Shown piece after piece: positions 14,235-23,182 of a stretch of 30,643 bases of DNA. The stretch is from CAYFMP01 sp964344215. Lineage in GTDB: Bacteria; Pseudomonadota; Alphaproteobacteria; Rhodospirillales; Casp-alpha2. Position 1 is the stretch's first letter; each line of letters starts with the position of its first letter. The position numbers and the translations under genes are program-made. The stretch spans positions 1-30,643 of the forward strand of contig CAYFMP010000048.1 in NCBI GenBank assembly GCA_964344215.1, given 5' to 3'. The notes beneath the pieces were generated by a model. The model was not told the DNA's origin and made no database searches. It saw only the letters and a program-made list of their open reading frames with translations.

Positions 14235-16484
14235 ATGCGGATCATAGTCAACGCAATTTCGGCGCACACCGGCGGAATCGTCACCTATACCACCAACCTC
14301 ATAGGATATTTGGGGGCGACCGACGTCGAGGCCATCATCTACGTTCCGGAAGCCTTCATTCCGGGATTGGCCGATTACCCCAACATCAGGCTGGAACCCG
14401 CGAGGGAGCGTTTCTACGGCCCCATTCACCGGTTCCTGTGGGAACAGACGGCATGGCGTTCGATCATCAAGCGCAGCGGCGCCGATATCGTCTTCTCGTC
14501 GGCCAACTACGGTGTTCTGCTGCCGCCGATCAAACAGGTGCTGCTGGTTCAGGGCGAGATCTACCTCAATCCCGTCTACCGCGAACGTGTGCTGCCCAGG
14601 CTGAGTTGGCGCGAGCGGCTATCCGCCCTCCTGCGGCGATATCTGATGCTGATCTCGGCCCGCAGTTCGGAAGCGGTGATCTTCCCGTCGCAAGTGGCGC
14701 TCGAGGCGGCGGCCGACTACGGCCCCGACCTGGTCGGCCGCTCCGTCGTCAACTACCTGGGCGTCAACCCCCAGTTCTCCGGCACCGAGGAGCGCCGCAC
14801 GTGGTCGGAGGACGGCACCCTGAGGCTTCTCTATGTTTCCGTCTACTATCCGCACAAGGATCCGCTCACCCTGGCCGAGGCCTCGCGGCTGCTGAACGAA
14901 CAGGGTTTTCCGACCGAAGCCCGCATCACCATGGAGCCGGAGGATTTCGAAGCCTGGGACAATAGCGCGCCTGAACTGCAGTCCCTGCAGTCGGACCGCT
15001 ACCGGGGCAGCGTCAGCCTCGGCCGGATCAGCCACGCGTCGCTGGTCGACGTGCTCAAGGAGTTCGACGCCTTCGTGTTTCCATCGATGGCCGAAACCTT
15101 CGGATTCCCCATGGTCGAGGCAATGCGGGCGGGCGTTCCCCTGGTCGTTTCGGACATTCCCGTGCACCGCGAGATCTGCGGCGACGCGGCCGTCTATTTC
15201 GAACTCGGCGACGCCGAAGACCTGGCCCGCAGGCTCGTTCAACTCGACAACGACCCCGTACTCCGCCGCCATACGGCGAACGCCGGCATGACGCGGTCGC
15301 AGCGGATGTTCACATGGGACAATCACGTTTCCAAGCTGATCGCCCTGATGACCGAGGTCGCGGCGCCTCGGCCTTTGAAGGTCCTGATCAACGGCATGCA
15401 CGCGCGGACCGGCGGCGGCGTCACTTATTTGAGGAACATGCTGCCGTTGCTGGCCGACGATCCCGCGGTCGAGACACACCTCTGCGTCTACGACGACCAG
15501 CGCGAGCTGTTGCCGTGCGATCTCGAGAACGTCACCTATCACTTCCTGCCCTATAAACGGAGCTTCTGGCGGGTCATCCTGCGCGAACAGTTTCATATCC
15601 CGATCCTGGCCCGCCGGTTGGGAGTGGACGTCACCTTCTCGCCCGCCAACTACGGGCCGTTCTTCGCCCCCAACCCGGTCGTCTTGCTGCGCAACGCGGT
15701 CAGCGTCGGGTTCGTCGAGCGCAGGCCGGTCAAACTGGCCTACTGGGGGCTTCTGTATATCGCCACCATGCTGTCGCTGCTGACGTGTCGCCGTTCGATC
15801 GCCGTCTCGGAATACGCCCGCGACCTCGGCGGCGGCGTATTCATGAACTTCGTGAAGCGCCGCATCCGGGTCATTCCGCACGGCGTCGACCGGGTCTATG
15901 CGCCGCGGCGCGCCGACGAAGAGCGCGGACGGTTCCTGTTGGCGGTTTCGGATATCTACGTTCAGAAGAACTTCCTGAACCTGATCAAGGCGCTCGCCGT
16001 TCTGCGGGGCCGGTTTCCGGACATCCAACTGAGGATCGCCGGCGAGCCGGTCGATCAGGAATATTACGATGCTTTGCTCCGACTTATCGAGGCCGAGGGC
16101 TTGGGAGACTGCGTCGAGTTTCTGGGCCACGTCCCTCCCGCCGAGCTGCGCGATTTGTACTGCACTTGCGCCGCTTTTATCTTTCCGTCGACGGTCGAGA
16201 CCTTCGGCAATCCTCTGGTCGAGGCCATGGCCTGCGGGGCGCCGATCGCCAGCTCGAAATCGACCGCCATGCCCGAGGTGCTGGGTGACGCCGGCGTCTA
16301 TTTCGATCCCGGCAGGGTCGATGAGATCGCCGACAGCATCGCCTCTTTGCTGAACGACTCGGGGTTGTGCGACGAGTTGAGCGACAAAGCCCGGAACCGC
16401 TCGGCGCGTTTCACGTGGGAGCAAACCAAGGCCCAGACCCTGGAGGCGCTGCGCGGCCGGGTGCCGTTGCGGGCCGTCTCCTGA
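14235..16484 (+). CDS. Tandem GT4-GT4 glycosyltransferase fusion
   Basis: A 749-aa protein with two complete GT-B glycosyltransferases of the GT4 type. Domain 1 (about 1-370) opens MRIIVNAISAHTGGIVTY and has the nucleotide-sugar motif ETFGFPMVE (Glu287, Glu295). Domain 2 (about 379-749) opens LKVLINGMHARTGGGVTYL and has ETFGNPLVE (Glu655, Glu663). Matching landmarks (FSSANYG against FSPANYG) lie about 370 residues apart, so it arose by duplication of one domain. Both keep the E(x7)E pair, so both are probably active. Such proteins can add two successive sugars or a repeated linkage on the cytoplasmic face. The product acceptor is unknown. The stop at 16484 abuts the convergent GT9 gene with one base between. 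Confidence 0.9.
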   Translation: MRIIVNAISAHTGGIVTYTTNLIGYLGATDVEAIIYVPEAFIPGLADYPNIRLEPARERFYGPIHRFLWEQTAWRSIIKRSGADIVFSSANYGVLLPPIKQVLLVQGEIYLNPVYRERVLPRLSWRERLSALLRRYLMLISARSSEAVIFPSQVALEAAADYGPDLVGRSVVNYLGVNPQFSGTEERRTWSEDGTLRLLYVSVYYPHKDPLTLAEASRLLNEQGFPTEARITMEPEDFEAWDNSAPELQSLQSDRYRGSVSLGRISHASLVDVLKEFDAFVFPSMAETFGFPMVEAMRAGVPLVVSDIPVHREICGDAAVYFELGDAEDLARRLVQLDNDPVLRRHTANAGMTRSQRMFTWDNHVSKLIALMTEVAAPRPLKVLINGMHARTGGGVTYLRNMLPLLADDPAVETHLCVYDDQRELLPCDLENVTYHFLPYKRSFWRVILREQFHIPILARRLGVDVTFSPANYGPFFAPNPVVLLRNAVSVGFVERRPVKLAYWGLLYIATMLSLLTCRRSIAVSEYARDLGGGVFMNFVKRRIRVIPHGVDRVYAPRRADEERGRFLLAVSDIYVQKNFLNLIKALAVLRGRFPDIQLRIAGEPVDQEYYDALLRLIEAEGLGDCVEFLGHVPPAELRDLYCTCAAFIFPSTVETFGNPLVEAMACGAPIASSKSTAMPEVLGDAGVYFDPGRVDEIADSIASLLNDSGLCDELSDKARNRSARFTWEQTKAQTLEALRGRVPLRAVS

Positions 16485-16485
16485 T

Positions 16486-17526
16486 TCAGTCGGCCAGCAA
16501 TTCCCGGCAGCCGGCGGCGACGGTGCCGGGCTCGATCGACAGGATCGATTCGCCGCCGGGCCTGAACCCGGCCGCCGCCGGAACCCGTGCCGTCAGCCGC
16601 CACGGGTAGAATATCCGGTGCCCGTGGCCGGCCGGGAACCAGACGCCGGGCTTGGCTCGCGCGCTGAAAACGGCGACGCACGGCAGGCCGGCCAGCGCCG
16701 CCAGATGCATCGGACCGGAATCGTGACCGAGATAGATGAGCGCCCGCCGGGCGATCAGGGCGCCGAGCCTGGGGCCGAGTTCGCCGCACAGATTGAGCGA
16801 CGGCCCCGGCCATGACTCGAACAGGGCATCGGAGCGTTGGCGTTCGTCGCCCGACCCAAGCCCGGCGATTCCGAGATCCGGATAGCCGGCGCCAAGCGAT
16901 TCGAGAACAGCCCGCCAGTTGGCGTCGCCCCAGTCCTTGTCGCGGCCCTTGCCGCCGATGCTGAAGACGATGAAGCGCTCGGCGCCCGGCCATCCCGACA
17001 ACGCTTTGTCGGCCTCGGTGGCCTCGTCGGGTCTGAAAGCGAGGATGTCCGCCGCCGCGTCGTCGCCCGGGCCGGCGCCGATCGCCCTCAACAGACGCCG
17101 GCTCTCGCTCTCCCACAACTCGCCGTCGGCCTTTCGATAGGTCCGCAAGTCGTCGCCGAACGGAAATCCGACGAAGCGTCCGATCCCGCACCAGCGGAAG
17201 AACACCGCCTCCCTGACCAGGCGAAGCCGCGACGACGGTTCGGACAGGTAGACCAGGGTGTCGGGACCCCAGGCTCGGATTTCCGAACGCAGTTTTCGGA
17301 TGCCGCTCGGGCGGCGGCCGGTCGGTGGGAACACGAAGCAGTCGTCGATCAGACCGGAACCCTCGAGCAGGGCTTGCAGCGGCGGCGCCTTGCCGGCAAC
17401 CGGCGTGTTGGTCAGGAGGCGGCGCTCGCAGCCCTGGAATCGCTCGGCCAGGGCTGCCAGCGCCGGTAGGCTGACGACGCCGTCGCCCAAGCTGCCCCGC
17501 CGGAATATCAAGACCTTGTTCGTCAT
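16486..17526 (-). CDS. Glycosyltransferase family 9 (heptosyltransferase-like)
   Basis: A 346-aa GT-B enzyme of the ADP-heptose:LPS heptosyltransferase family. The N-terminus MTNKVLIFRRGSLGDGVVSL carries the typical Rxx(S/A)xGD acceptor motif. The C-terminal half has FSIGGKGRDKDWGDANW and the donor-binding LGHDSGPMHLAALAGLPCVA. It probably transfers a heptose or related sugar to LPS core or another lipid-linked glycan. An open frame continues far upstream to 18117, but that part is out-of-frame overlap with the transglutaminase-like gene, and the family N-terminus begins at ATG 17526. It is the last gene of a three-gene minus-strand set (18562-20529, 17562-18488, this one), with 35 bases to the previous stop. 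Confidence 0.9.
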   Translation of the reverse strand: MTNKVLIFRRGSLGDGVVSLPALAALAERFQGCERRLLTNTPVAGKAPPLQALLEGSGLIDDCFVFPPTGRRPSGIRKLRSEIRAWGPDTLVYLSEPSSRLRLVREAVFFRWCGIGRFVGFPFGDDLRTYRKADGELWESESRRLLRAIGAGPGDDAAADILAFRPDEATEADKALSGWPGAERFIVFSIGGKGRDKDWGDANWRAVLESLGAGYPDLGIAGLGSGDERQRSDALFESWPGPSLNLCGELGPRLGALIARRALIYLGHDSGPMHLAALAGLPCVAVFSARAKPGVWFPAGHGHRIFYPWRLTARVPAAAGFRPGGESILSIEPGTVAAGCRELLAD

Positions 17527-17561
17527 CAACGTCTTTCTTGAGCCGCCCGACCCGCCCGACT

Positions 17562-18488
17562 CTACGGATCGCGGCCGCCCGCCGACAGGGAGCGCCGTAC
17601 CCGCGCTTCGCGCCAAACGAGATAAACGGCGACGAGCAGAATGACGGCGACGACCTTGGTCGTGTAGACGTGGATCCCGTGGCCGCCGTTCCAGGTCAGG
17701 ATGGCAAACCCGACGGCCAGGTCCGACTTCGGGGTCGAGGCCATCCACGATCCGGGCTTGAGGTTGAGTACCGGCGCATTGAGCAGGGGTTCGAAATAGG
17801 GGCCCGAGGAAATCTTCGGATTGCTGAAGCCGAGCCTGTCCATGATCGGCAGGCGGTCGAACACGATGCCGTCCCGGCGGCCGTCCTGATAGGCACGGAT
17901 CACATCCGACATCGAGGCGGGGCTGCCGCCGTCGCGGACGATGGTGGCGTGCATCGGGTCGACCACCTGCCAACGTTCGGTTCGCGGATTGAAGAATTCG
18001 CTGACCGAGTGGGCTTGGCCGCCGAAGTAGCCGCGGCTGTTCCATATCCACCATTCGCGCGCCCTGTATCCGTTGTTCTGAGCGACCAACTGAAAGAGCG
18101 CCGTGAAATCCGTGCAATAGGCCGCGCTTGTCGGCAATTGGGCGAGCCAGGTGTCGAAATCGGCCGCCGCGTAGCTGACCCGGCCGCCGTCGCCGCCGCT
18201 CGGGCTGTAGGCGCGGACGAACGTCAACGCCTCGGCCACTCCGGCCTCCGTCGACAGGTCGAACGACGGCGACTCCAAACTTCCCTTGAACGACAGCCGC
18301 GGGTAAAGCCAGCCGGGATTCAGCGAGTCGACAACCTCGAACAGGGCGGTCGGGAGAAGGACGATCCTCGCGTAATAGCGGTATTGAAAGAGATAGAAGA
18401 CGGCGCCGACGATGATCGCCGCCAGGACGATCGCCCTAAGCCGGCTGGTCCCGGTTCTCACGGCGCTGCTCGGTTCGGAGAACTGCAT
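17562..18488 (-). CDS. Membrane-anchored transglutaminase-like protein
   Basis: A 308-aa protein with an N-terminal membrane helix (about 18-36), a periplasmic-type domain and a second helix near the C-terminus (about 277-293). The middle has a transglutaminase-like Cys-His-Asp arrangement: Cys125 in SAAYCTDFTALFQLVAQ, His160 in GGQAHSVSEFF and Asp177 in QVVDPMH. Bacterial members of this fold act as peptidases, amidases or cross-linkers; the substrate here is unknown. ATG 18488 is preceded by AAGG at a seven-base spacing. Its place between a GT-C-like membrane protein and a GT9 suggests a role in envelope glycan assembly or attachment rather than general proteolysis, which is inference from context. 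Confidence 0.75.
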   Translation of the reverse strand: MQFSEPSSAVRTGTSRLRAIVLAAIIVGAVFYLFQYRYYARIVLLPTALFEVVDSLNPGWLYPRLSFKGSLESPSFDLSTEAGVAEALTFVRAYSPSGGDGGRVSYAAADFDTWLAQLPTSAAYCTDFTALFQLVAQNNGYRAREWWIWNSRGYFGGQAHSVSEFFNPRTERWQVVDPMHATIVRDGGSPASMSDVIRAYQDGRRDGIVFDRLPIMDRLGFSNPKISSGPYFEPLLNAPVLNLKPGSWMASTPKSDLAVGFAILTWNGGHGIHVYTTKVVAVILLVAVYLVWREARVRRSLSAGGRDP

Positions 18489-18561
18489 GACCGCACCTTA
18501 CTTGGCCGTGTGCGCCATTGCCACATCCGCAAAGGTGGTCCGGCCGGAGGGGTGTAGAGGC

Positions 18562-20529
18562 TCACTTGGGGATACATCGCAGCGAAGGTTCCGATTTCCG
18601 TTCGGGAACCAGGAAATGGGCAAGCGGGTCCGCCCGGCATTCGGAGTCCGTTATCCACGCCTGGAGCAGTGATTTGATTCCGGCGTCGAGAGCGATGGGC
18701 CAGACCAGGTTGGCCTGGGCCAAGGCGGCCCTCATGGCGGTGTCGACCGGGATCGAGGCGCTGTTCTGTGCGCCTTCGCGCCAATCCTCTCTCGGGTGAA
18801 ACCGGACGTCGGGAACGCCGGCGCCCCTGGCCGCCGGCACCAAGGAATAGGCGACGATGCGGCCGACCGGCGGGTTCCTGCCCTGATTGACGGTGATGAT
18901 GAACGGCGCCTCCGGAATCTCGCCCTTGGCGATCAATTCCTTGATGCGCTGCGCTTCGCCGGGAATCCGCTTGAAGGCGGCGGCGACCGGTTGGTAGGAG
19001 CGGGCGCTCAGGTCCTCGATCCGCCTGTAGGTCTGATGACCCTGCCACGCCGCCAACGTGACGACCGCCATCACCAAGGCGTAGCCGGCCGGCGGCGATG
19101 CAAGCGCCGTCGCCAGGGCGCGGCCGGCCTTGCCGGCAGCCAGCCGCGAGGTTTCGACGACCAGCAACGTCAGACCGACGAGGTGGGCGATCCACAACGG
19201 TATCCGCGTATAGCGCGGCACCGAACGGGAGAACTCGGTCCACACCGTCAGGTGGAACACGTACAGCGCCAGGAAATAGCTGGCGATGAAAAGGACCAGG
19301 ACGCCGACGGCCCAGCGGCGGCGCGGAGCGGCGACGGCAAGCCCCAAACCGACGGCCGCCGCCAGGCTGACGGGAAGCTTGTAGGACGTGAAATAGCTCC
19401 AGACGTCGCCGAACAGCCACGCCGCCGTCGACCAGCCGTCGCTCCGAACGCGCTCGATGAGGGCGCCGTCCAATATCCGATGCGGCGATCCGGTCGACGT
19501 CTCGCCGCTCACCTGTAGCCGCCACAGGGCAAGCAGGATGACGACGGGGAGGACGGCCGCCAATAGGTGGCCGGCGGCGTTGCGAAGGAAAGCCGCGTCC
19601 GACAACAACGCCGCCGGCCGACGGCCGGCCCTCGCCTTGTCGCCGGTGTCGAGCCAAGCGGCGGCCAGCGCCAACACCAGCATTCCCGGCATGGCGGCGA
19701 AGGCGGCGACCTTGATCAGGTACTGGGCGCCGAGGATCAGGCCGAGGCCGAGGAGGGCGGGTCGCCGGTTTCCTTCGGCCTCCACGACCGACACCGCGCC
19801 CAATATCAGGGCCGTGTAACCGTAGACCTGCGGCGATTCCACGAGCAGGTTGCCGGCCACCAGCTTGCCTGTCGCTTCGGCGCCCAGCGCCAGCAGAACG
19901 ACGGCCCAGGCGTAGAGATCGCGTCGGCGGCGCGGCAATTCCCAGTGGCGATCCAGGGCGCCGCCGACGACGTCGTAGACCATGCCCAGAAGACCGACCT
20001 GAAAGACCAACGGGCTCAACGCCGCCAGCCGTTCCTCGAAGCGATCGAAGAACAGGCTGGGGTAGGCCACCATCAACGGCCAGCCGGGCGTGTAGTCCGG
20101 GTACGCCATCTTCATTTGTTCGGGCAGGAAGGCGCCGACGGCGACCAGCCGCTTGGCGGTGCTGATCCAATACGAGAATTCGTCGCCTGAATACGGGATG
20201 TAGGCAATGCCTCCGTGGGCGACGATGAGCACCGCAACCCCGAGCGGCAGTACGAAAACCGGGTGGTGAAGGTGCAGCGTCGGATTGGCGAGGTCGAGCC
20301 GCCGCGGCAAGGCGAGGACCAGGCCGACGGCGGCGAGGCCGGCGATGACGTAGGCCGTTACGCTCAAGCCGAGGCCGACGACGATGTGGAGCAGAAAAAC
20401 CAGGACCGGGATCAACGAGGCGCCGACCACCAACAATAGCCCGAAACAGGACGGCAGCCTGACGAAGGAACGTCTCGCCAAGCCGGCGAGTCCGAAGCTT
20501 GTCGCAAAATAGATGACGAGACCGGTCAT
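18562..20529 (-). CDS. Polytopic membrane protein, probable GT-C-type glycosyltransferase
   Basis: A 655-aa integral membrane protein with about eleven or more hydrophobic segments spread to about residue 500, then a soluble C-terminal domain of about 150 residues. An early extracytoplasmic loop has YIPYSGDEFSYWISTAKRL, where the Asp-Glu pair resembles the catalytic acidic motif in the first loop of GT-C (dolichyl-phosphate-sugar or polyprenyl-phosphate-sugar dependent) enzymes. I see no O-antigen-ligase (Wzy/WaaL) signature. The likely role is transfer of a sugar from a lipid carrier at the periplasmic face. The family could not be named. It heads the minus-strand set with the transglutaminase-like and GT9 genes. 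The start at ATG 20529 has no strong ribosome-binding site. Confidence 0.65.
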   Translation of the reverse strand: MTGLVIYFATSFGLAGLARRSFVRLPSCFGLLLVVGASLIPVLVFLLHIVVGLGLSVTAYVIAGLAAVGLVLALPRRLDLANPTLHLHHPVFVLPLGVAVLIVAHGGIAYIPYSGDEFSYWISTAKRLVAVGAFLPEQMKMAYPDYTPGWPLMVAYPSLFFDRFEERLAALSPLVFQVGLLGMVYDVVGGALDRHWELPRRRRDLYAWAVVLLALGAEATGKLVAGNLLVESPQVYGYTALILGAVSVVEAEGNRRPALLGLGLILGAQYLIKVAAFAAMPGMLVLALAAAWLDTGDKARAGRRPAALLSDAAFLRNAAGHLLAAVLPVVILLALWRLQVSGETSTGSPHRILDGALIERVRSDGWSTAAWLFGDVWSYFTSYKLPVSLAAAVGLGLAVAAPRRRWAVGVLVLFIASYFLALYVFHLTVWTEFSRSVPRYTRIPLWIAHLVGLTLLVVETSRLAAGKAGRALATALASPPAGYALVMAVVTLAAWQGHQTYRRIEDLSARSYQPVAAAFKRIPGEAQRIKELIAKGEIPEAPFIITVNQGRNPPVGRIVAYSLVPAARGAGVPDVRFHPREDWREGAQNSASIPVDTAMRAALAQANLVWPIALDAGIKSLLQAWITDSECRADPLAHFLVPERKSEPSLRCIPK

Positions 20530-20760
20530 GGGCGTCGGGCAATCCTTCCGTCGATCGAGGCGACTACCCTATTAATCCGAACCACCCGAAATCCAAACGG
20601 AAATCGGGCGGCCGTCGAATATCGACGGCCCCGGAGATAGCTTCCTGCCAAGGCCGGTTGTCAATCCTTGGCTGGCGGCGACGCCCGAAATCGGCCATTC
20701 TTGGCCGGCTTCTTATCCGCGTCGGGAAACCGCCGTCAACTCGACCGAGGTCGTCGATCC
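20530..20760. promoter_or_regulatory. Divergent intergenic region with a 21-bp palindrome
   Basis: It separates the GT-C-like gene (-) from the GT4 gene (+). It holds a near-perfect palindrome at 20610-20630 (GGCCGTCGA, ATA, TCGACGGCC), about 80 bases from one start and 130 from the other. A smaller hairpin lies at 20692-20707 (CGGCCA, TTCT, TGGCCG). The large palindrome could be an operator serving both directions or a transcript hairpin. No confident promoter boxes are seen. Confidence 0.45.
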
Positions 20761-21915
20761 GTGCGTCTCACCTACCTCGTCAGCCACCCCATTCAGTACC
20801 AGGCGCCGCTGCTGCGGATGATCGCCGGCCAGCCCGACATCGAGCTTCGCGTACTGTTCGAGCGCGCCGCCGAAACCGGGACGGCCTTCGATCCGGGGTT
20901 CGGCCGCGAGGTCGCCTGGGACGTGCCTTTGACCGAAGGCTACGAAAACGAGGTCGCGGCGACCTTGGGCGACGTCGAAACGGCGTTGAGGAGCAGCGAC
21001 GTCCTGTGGCTGCACGGCTGGGACAGCGGTCTCAAACGGGGCGCGCTGGCGGCGGCCGGGCGCTTTGGCGTGCCGGCGCTGATGCGCGGCGAAAACACGC
21101 TGGCCGCCATGCCCGACGGCTGGGGACCTCGCGGCGTCGTCAAGCGCCTCTACCTGCAGCGGATCTTTGCGCGCTGCGCGGGATTCCTGTGCATCGGCTC
21201 GGACAACCGCCGCTACTACGAATCCCACGGCATCGGGTCGGACCGCTTGTTCTCAATGCCCTATGCCGTCGACAACGCGTTTTTCCGCGACTGTGCCGAG
21301 GCGGCGGCCGGCCGGCGACAGGATTTCCGCGCCGAACTTGGCCTCGAGCCGGGCCCGAAGGTGGTGCTGTTCGCCGGCAAGCTGCAACGCCGCAAGCACC
21401 CACGCACCCTGCTCGATGCCTGGGCGCGGCTCGAAGGCGGTGGCGGCAAACCGCCCTATCTGCTGTTCGTCGGGGACGGCGAGGAGCGGGCCGCTCTTCA
21501 AGCCGCCGCCGGGCCTTATGGAGAGCGGATCCGCGTTCTGGGTTTTCGCAACCAGACGGAGCTGCCGGCGTTTTACGACGTGGCCGACGTCTTCGTGCTG
21601 GCCGCCGAGCGCGAACCGTGGGGGCTTGCCGTCAACGAGGCCATGAACGGCGCCACCGCCGTGATCGCCTCAGACCAATGCGGGTGCACGGCCGACTTGA
21701 TCGACGACAGCTGCGGCCGGGTGGTGGCGGCCGCCGACGCCGCCGCACTCGCCGCCGCACTCGCCGACATCCTCGCCGAGCCGGGCCGGACGGAAGCCAT
21801 GGGGCAGGCGGCGCGACGCCGCGTCGCCGAATGGGGGTTCGAGCAAGACCTGAAGGGTCTGCGGGCCGCCGTCGAGGCTGTTATCCCCGGGACTTCATCG
21901 CCTCGCCCAGCATGA
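20761..21915 (+). CDS. Glycosyltransferase family 4
   Basis: A 384-aa GT-B enzyme. The N-terminus RLTYLVSHPIQYQAPLLR is typical of GT4 enzymes with an HPIQY acceptor-domain motif. The donor domain shows KVVLFAGKLQRRKHPRTLL, LLFVGDGEERAAL and REPWGLAVNEAM, which contains the E(x7)E pair. The open frame extends upstream to 20668, but homology starts at GTG 20761, with GAGG about ten bases upstream, so GTG is taken as the start. It is convergent with the CgeB-like gene, overlapping its 3' end by 35 bases. The sugar and acceptor are unknown. It probably adds one residue of the locus glycan at the cytoplasmic face. Confidence 0.88.
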   Translation: MRLTYLVSHPIQYQAPLLRMIAGQPDIELRVLFERAAETGTAFDPGFGREVAWDVPLTEGYENEVAATLGDVETALRSSDVLWLHGWDSGLKRGALAAAGRFGVPALMRGENTLAAMPDGWGPRGVVKRLYLQRIFARCAGFLCIGSDNRRYYESHGIGSDRLFSMPYAVDNAFFRDCAEAAAGRRQDFRAELGLEPGPKVVLFAGKLQRRKHPRTLLDAWARLEGGGGKPPYLLFVGDGEERAALQAAAGPYGERIRVLGFRNQTELPAFYDVADVFVLAAEREPWGLAVNEAMNGATAVIASDQCGCTADLIDDSCGRVVAAADAAALAAALADILAEPGRTEAMGQAARRRVAEWGFEQDLKGLRAAVEAVIPGTSSPRPA

Positions 21916-22945
21916 ATTCGACCCGGTCCCGGTGGGTGTAGCCGCTTTCCTCACAGCGTTTGCGGCCGGCGGCGGCGATGGCGGCGCGCTCGTCCTCGTG
22001 GTCCAGGTAATAGCGGGCCTTGGCCAGCATGTCGTCGGGCGAGGTGAAGAACACCGCTTCGCGGCCGTCTTCGAACAACCGCGCGTGCTCGTCCGAATGC
22101 TCGGCCAGCAGGAAACCGCCGCAGGCCGGTATCTCGATGCTGCGGTCGGTCTGCAGGTCGCGGTTGGCCTTCCTCAGGAAGCCGAGATTGACGCGGGTGG
22201 CGGCGATTCCCTTGCTGTAGCGCAAATCGTCGCCGGTGTTGACGAGGGCGGCGCTTTCGATGGTCAGGTTCGGCGTCGAGCCCGATACGCCCTCCCAACC
22301 GTTGCCCCAGACCCGGACCGGGACGCCGGCTGCGGCCAGCAGCCTGAGCGCCTCCAGCCGTTCCGTCGCGAAGCTGCCGATGAAGCCGGCTTCGGCGGCC
22401 AGTTCCCGGCGCTCGGCCGGGACCAGTTCGAGCGGTCTGTGCTGATCGGGATCGTAGGCTTTGTCGACCATGACGACGCGCCTGGCGCCGAGGCTCGGCA
22501 GTTCGTCGGCGTCGGCGTTGTAGGACTTGGTGGTGAAGACGACGTCGTAGAACTTCAAGCCGGCCGCGTAAGCCCTGGTCCGGTTCCAGGCGGCGAACAT
22601 GTCGTCGTCGGAATAGGACGCCAGCACCGCGCCCGGGACGGTTTCGCGCAGCCGGGCCAGCGTCGCCGGGCGGATCATGTTTCCCTTTTCGATCCACACC
22701 AGGTCCGGTTCGAAATCGCCGGCCGCCTCGACGAGGCGCCGGTTGACGGCTTCCGTATCGAGATGGAAGCCCAGCTTCCAGGCAACCCTGAAGGCCACCG
22801 TAGGTTCGACGTAGCCGCTTTTCTCGCCGCCGATCGGCGTATGGGAAAGGGTCAACGTTTCAGCGCCCGAGCGCTCGAACGCCCTTGCCCTGGAAAGGCT
22901 CTTCGAATAGACGTTCAAATCGCCGACGAATAGCACGCGAGGCAT
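21881..22945 (-). CDS. CgeB-like glycosyltransferase
   Basis: A 354-aa protein of the CgeB / Glyco_trans_1_2 type. The N-terminus MPRVLFVGDLNVYSKSLSRA is the Rossmann start. The middle has LASYSDDDMFAAWN and FTTKSYNADADEL. The C-terminal domain has EIPACGGFLLAEHSDEHARL and FFTSPDDMLAKARYYLDHED, the usual end of this family, which is found in spore-coat and surface glycan loci and resembles GT4 enzymes without the classic E(x7)E. It is likely a glycosyltransferase of the locus; donor and acceptor are unknown. It is convergent with the GT4 gene (35-base overlap) and divergent from the flippase fusion across a gap holding two palindromic repeats. Confidence 0.82.
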   Translation of the reverse strand: MPRVLFVGDLNVYSKSLSRARAFERSGAETLTLSHTPIGGEKSGYVEPTVAFRVAWKLGFHLDTEAVNRRLVEAAGDFEPDLVWIEKGNMIRPATLARLRETVPGAVLASYSDDDMFAAWNRTRAYAAGLKFYDVVFTTKSYNADADELPSLGARRVVMVDKAYDPDQHRPLELVPAERRELAAEAGFIGSFATERLEALRLLAAAGVPVRVWGNGWEGVSGSTPNLTIESAALVNTGDDLRYSKGIAATRVNLGFLRKANRDLQTDRSIEIPACGGFLLAEHSDEHARLFEDGREAVFFTSPDDMLAKARYYLDHEDERAAIAAAGRKRCEESGYTHRDRVEFMLGEAMKSRG

Positions 22946-23011
22946 GCCTGTTCTGGTCCTTTGCGCCTGATCGCGGGTTGGCCGATCAACAGGCCCGGCT
23001 TCGAGCCCGGC

Positions 23012-23066
23012 TTAGGGTCTTATCGTCTTGGCATCGTTTCGATCCAAGACGTGAATAAGCCCCTAA
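23012..23066. repeat. Long intergenic palindrome, copy C
   Basis: Outer arms TTAGGG..CTTAT (23012-23023) and ATAAG..CCCTAA (23055-23066), inner arms CGTCTTGG (23024-23031) and CCAAGACG (23044-23051), and a tip ATCG-TTT-CGAT. This makes about 23 base pairs in all. A TGA bulge (23052-23054) separates inner and outer stems, as in the other copies. It lies between the divergent CgeB-like and flippase genes. Confidence 0.8.
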
Positions 23067-23074
23067 ACAAAAGA

Positions 23075-23126
23075 TAGAAGGCGATTCACGTTTCAAATCA
23101 ATAGGATTTGAAACGATCGCACTCTA
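23075..23126. repeat. Intergenic palindrome, copy D
   Basis: Inner arms CGTTTCAAATC (23089-23099) and GATTTGAAACG (23105-23115) are a perfect 11-bp stem with loop AATAG. Outer arms TAGAAGGCGAT (23075-23085) and ATCGCACTCTA (23116-23126) pair with one mismatch and one wobble. The bulge TCA (23086-23088) is the reverse complement of the TGA bulge of the other copies, so this copy is inverted relative to copy C, 8 bases away. Confidence 0.8.
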
Positions 23127-23182
23127 GAAGACGTCGACTTCAGCGTTGATGTCAACGCTCCACCCGGACTGGCGGCCGACCG

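Noticed and set aside
14619..16424. 601-codon minus-strand frame opposite the tandem GT4 gene
   Set aside because: Antisense shadow; no domain motifs, while the plus strand has two full glycosyltransferases.
17527..18117. N-terminal extension of the GT9 frame
   Set aside because: The extension overlaps the transglutaminase-like gene in another frame, and the GT9 family N-terminus starts at ATG 17526.
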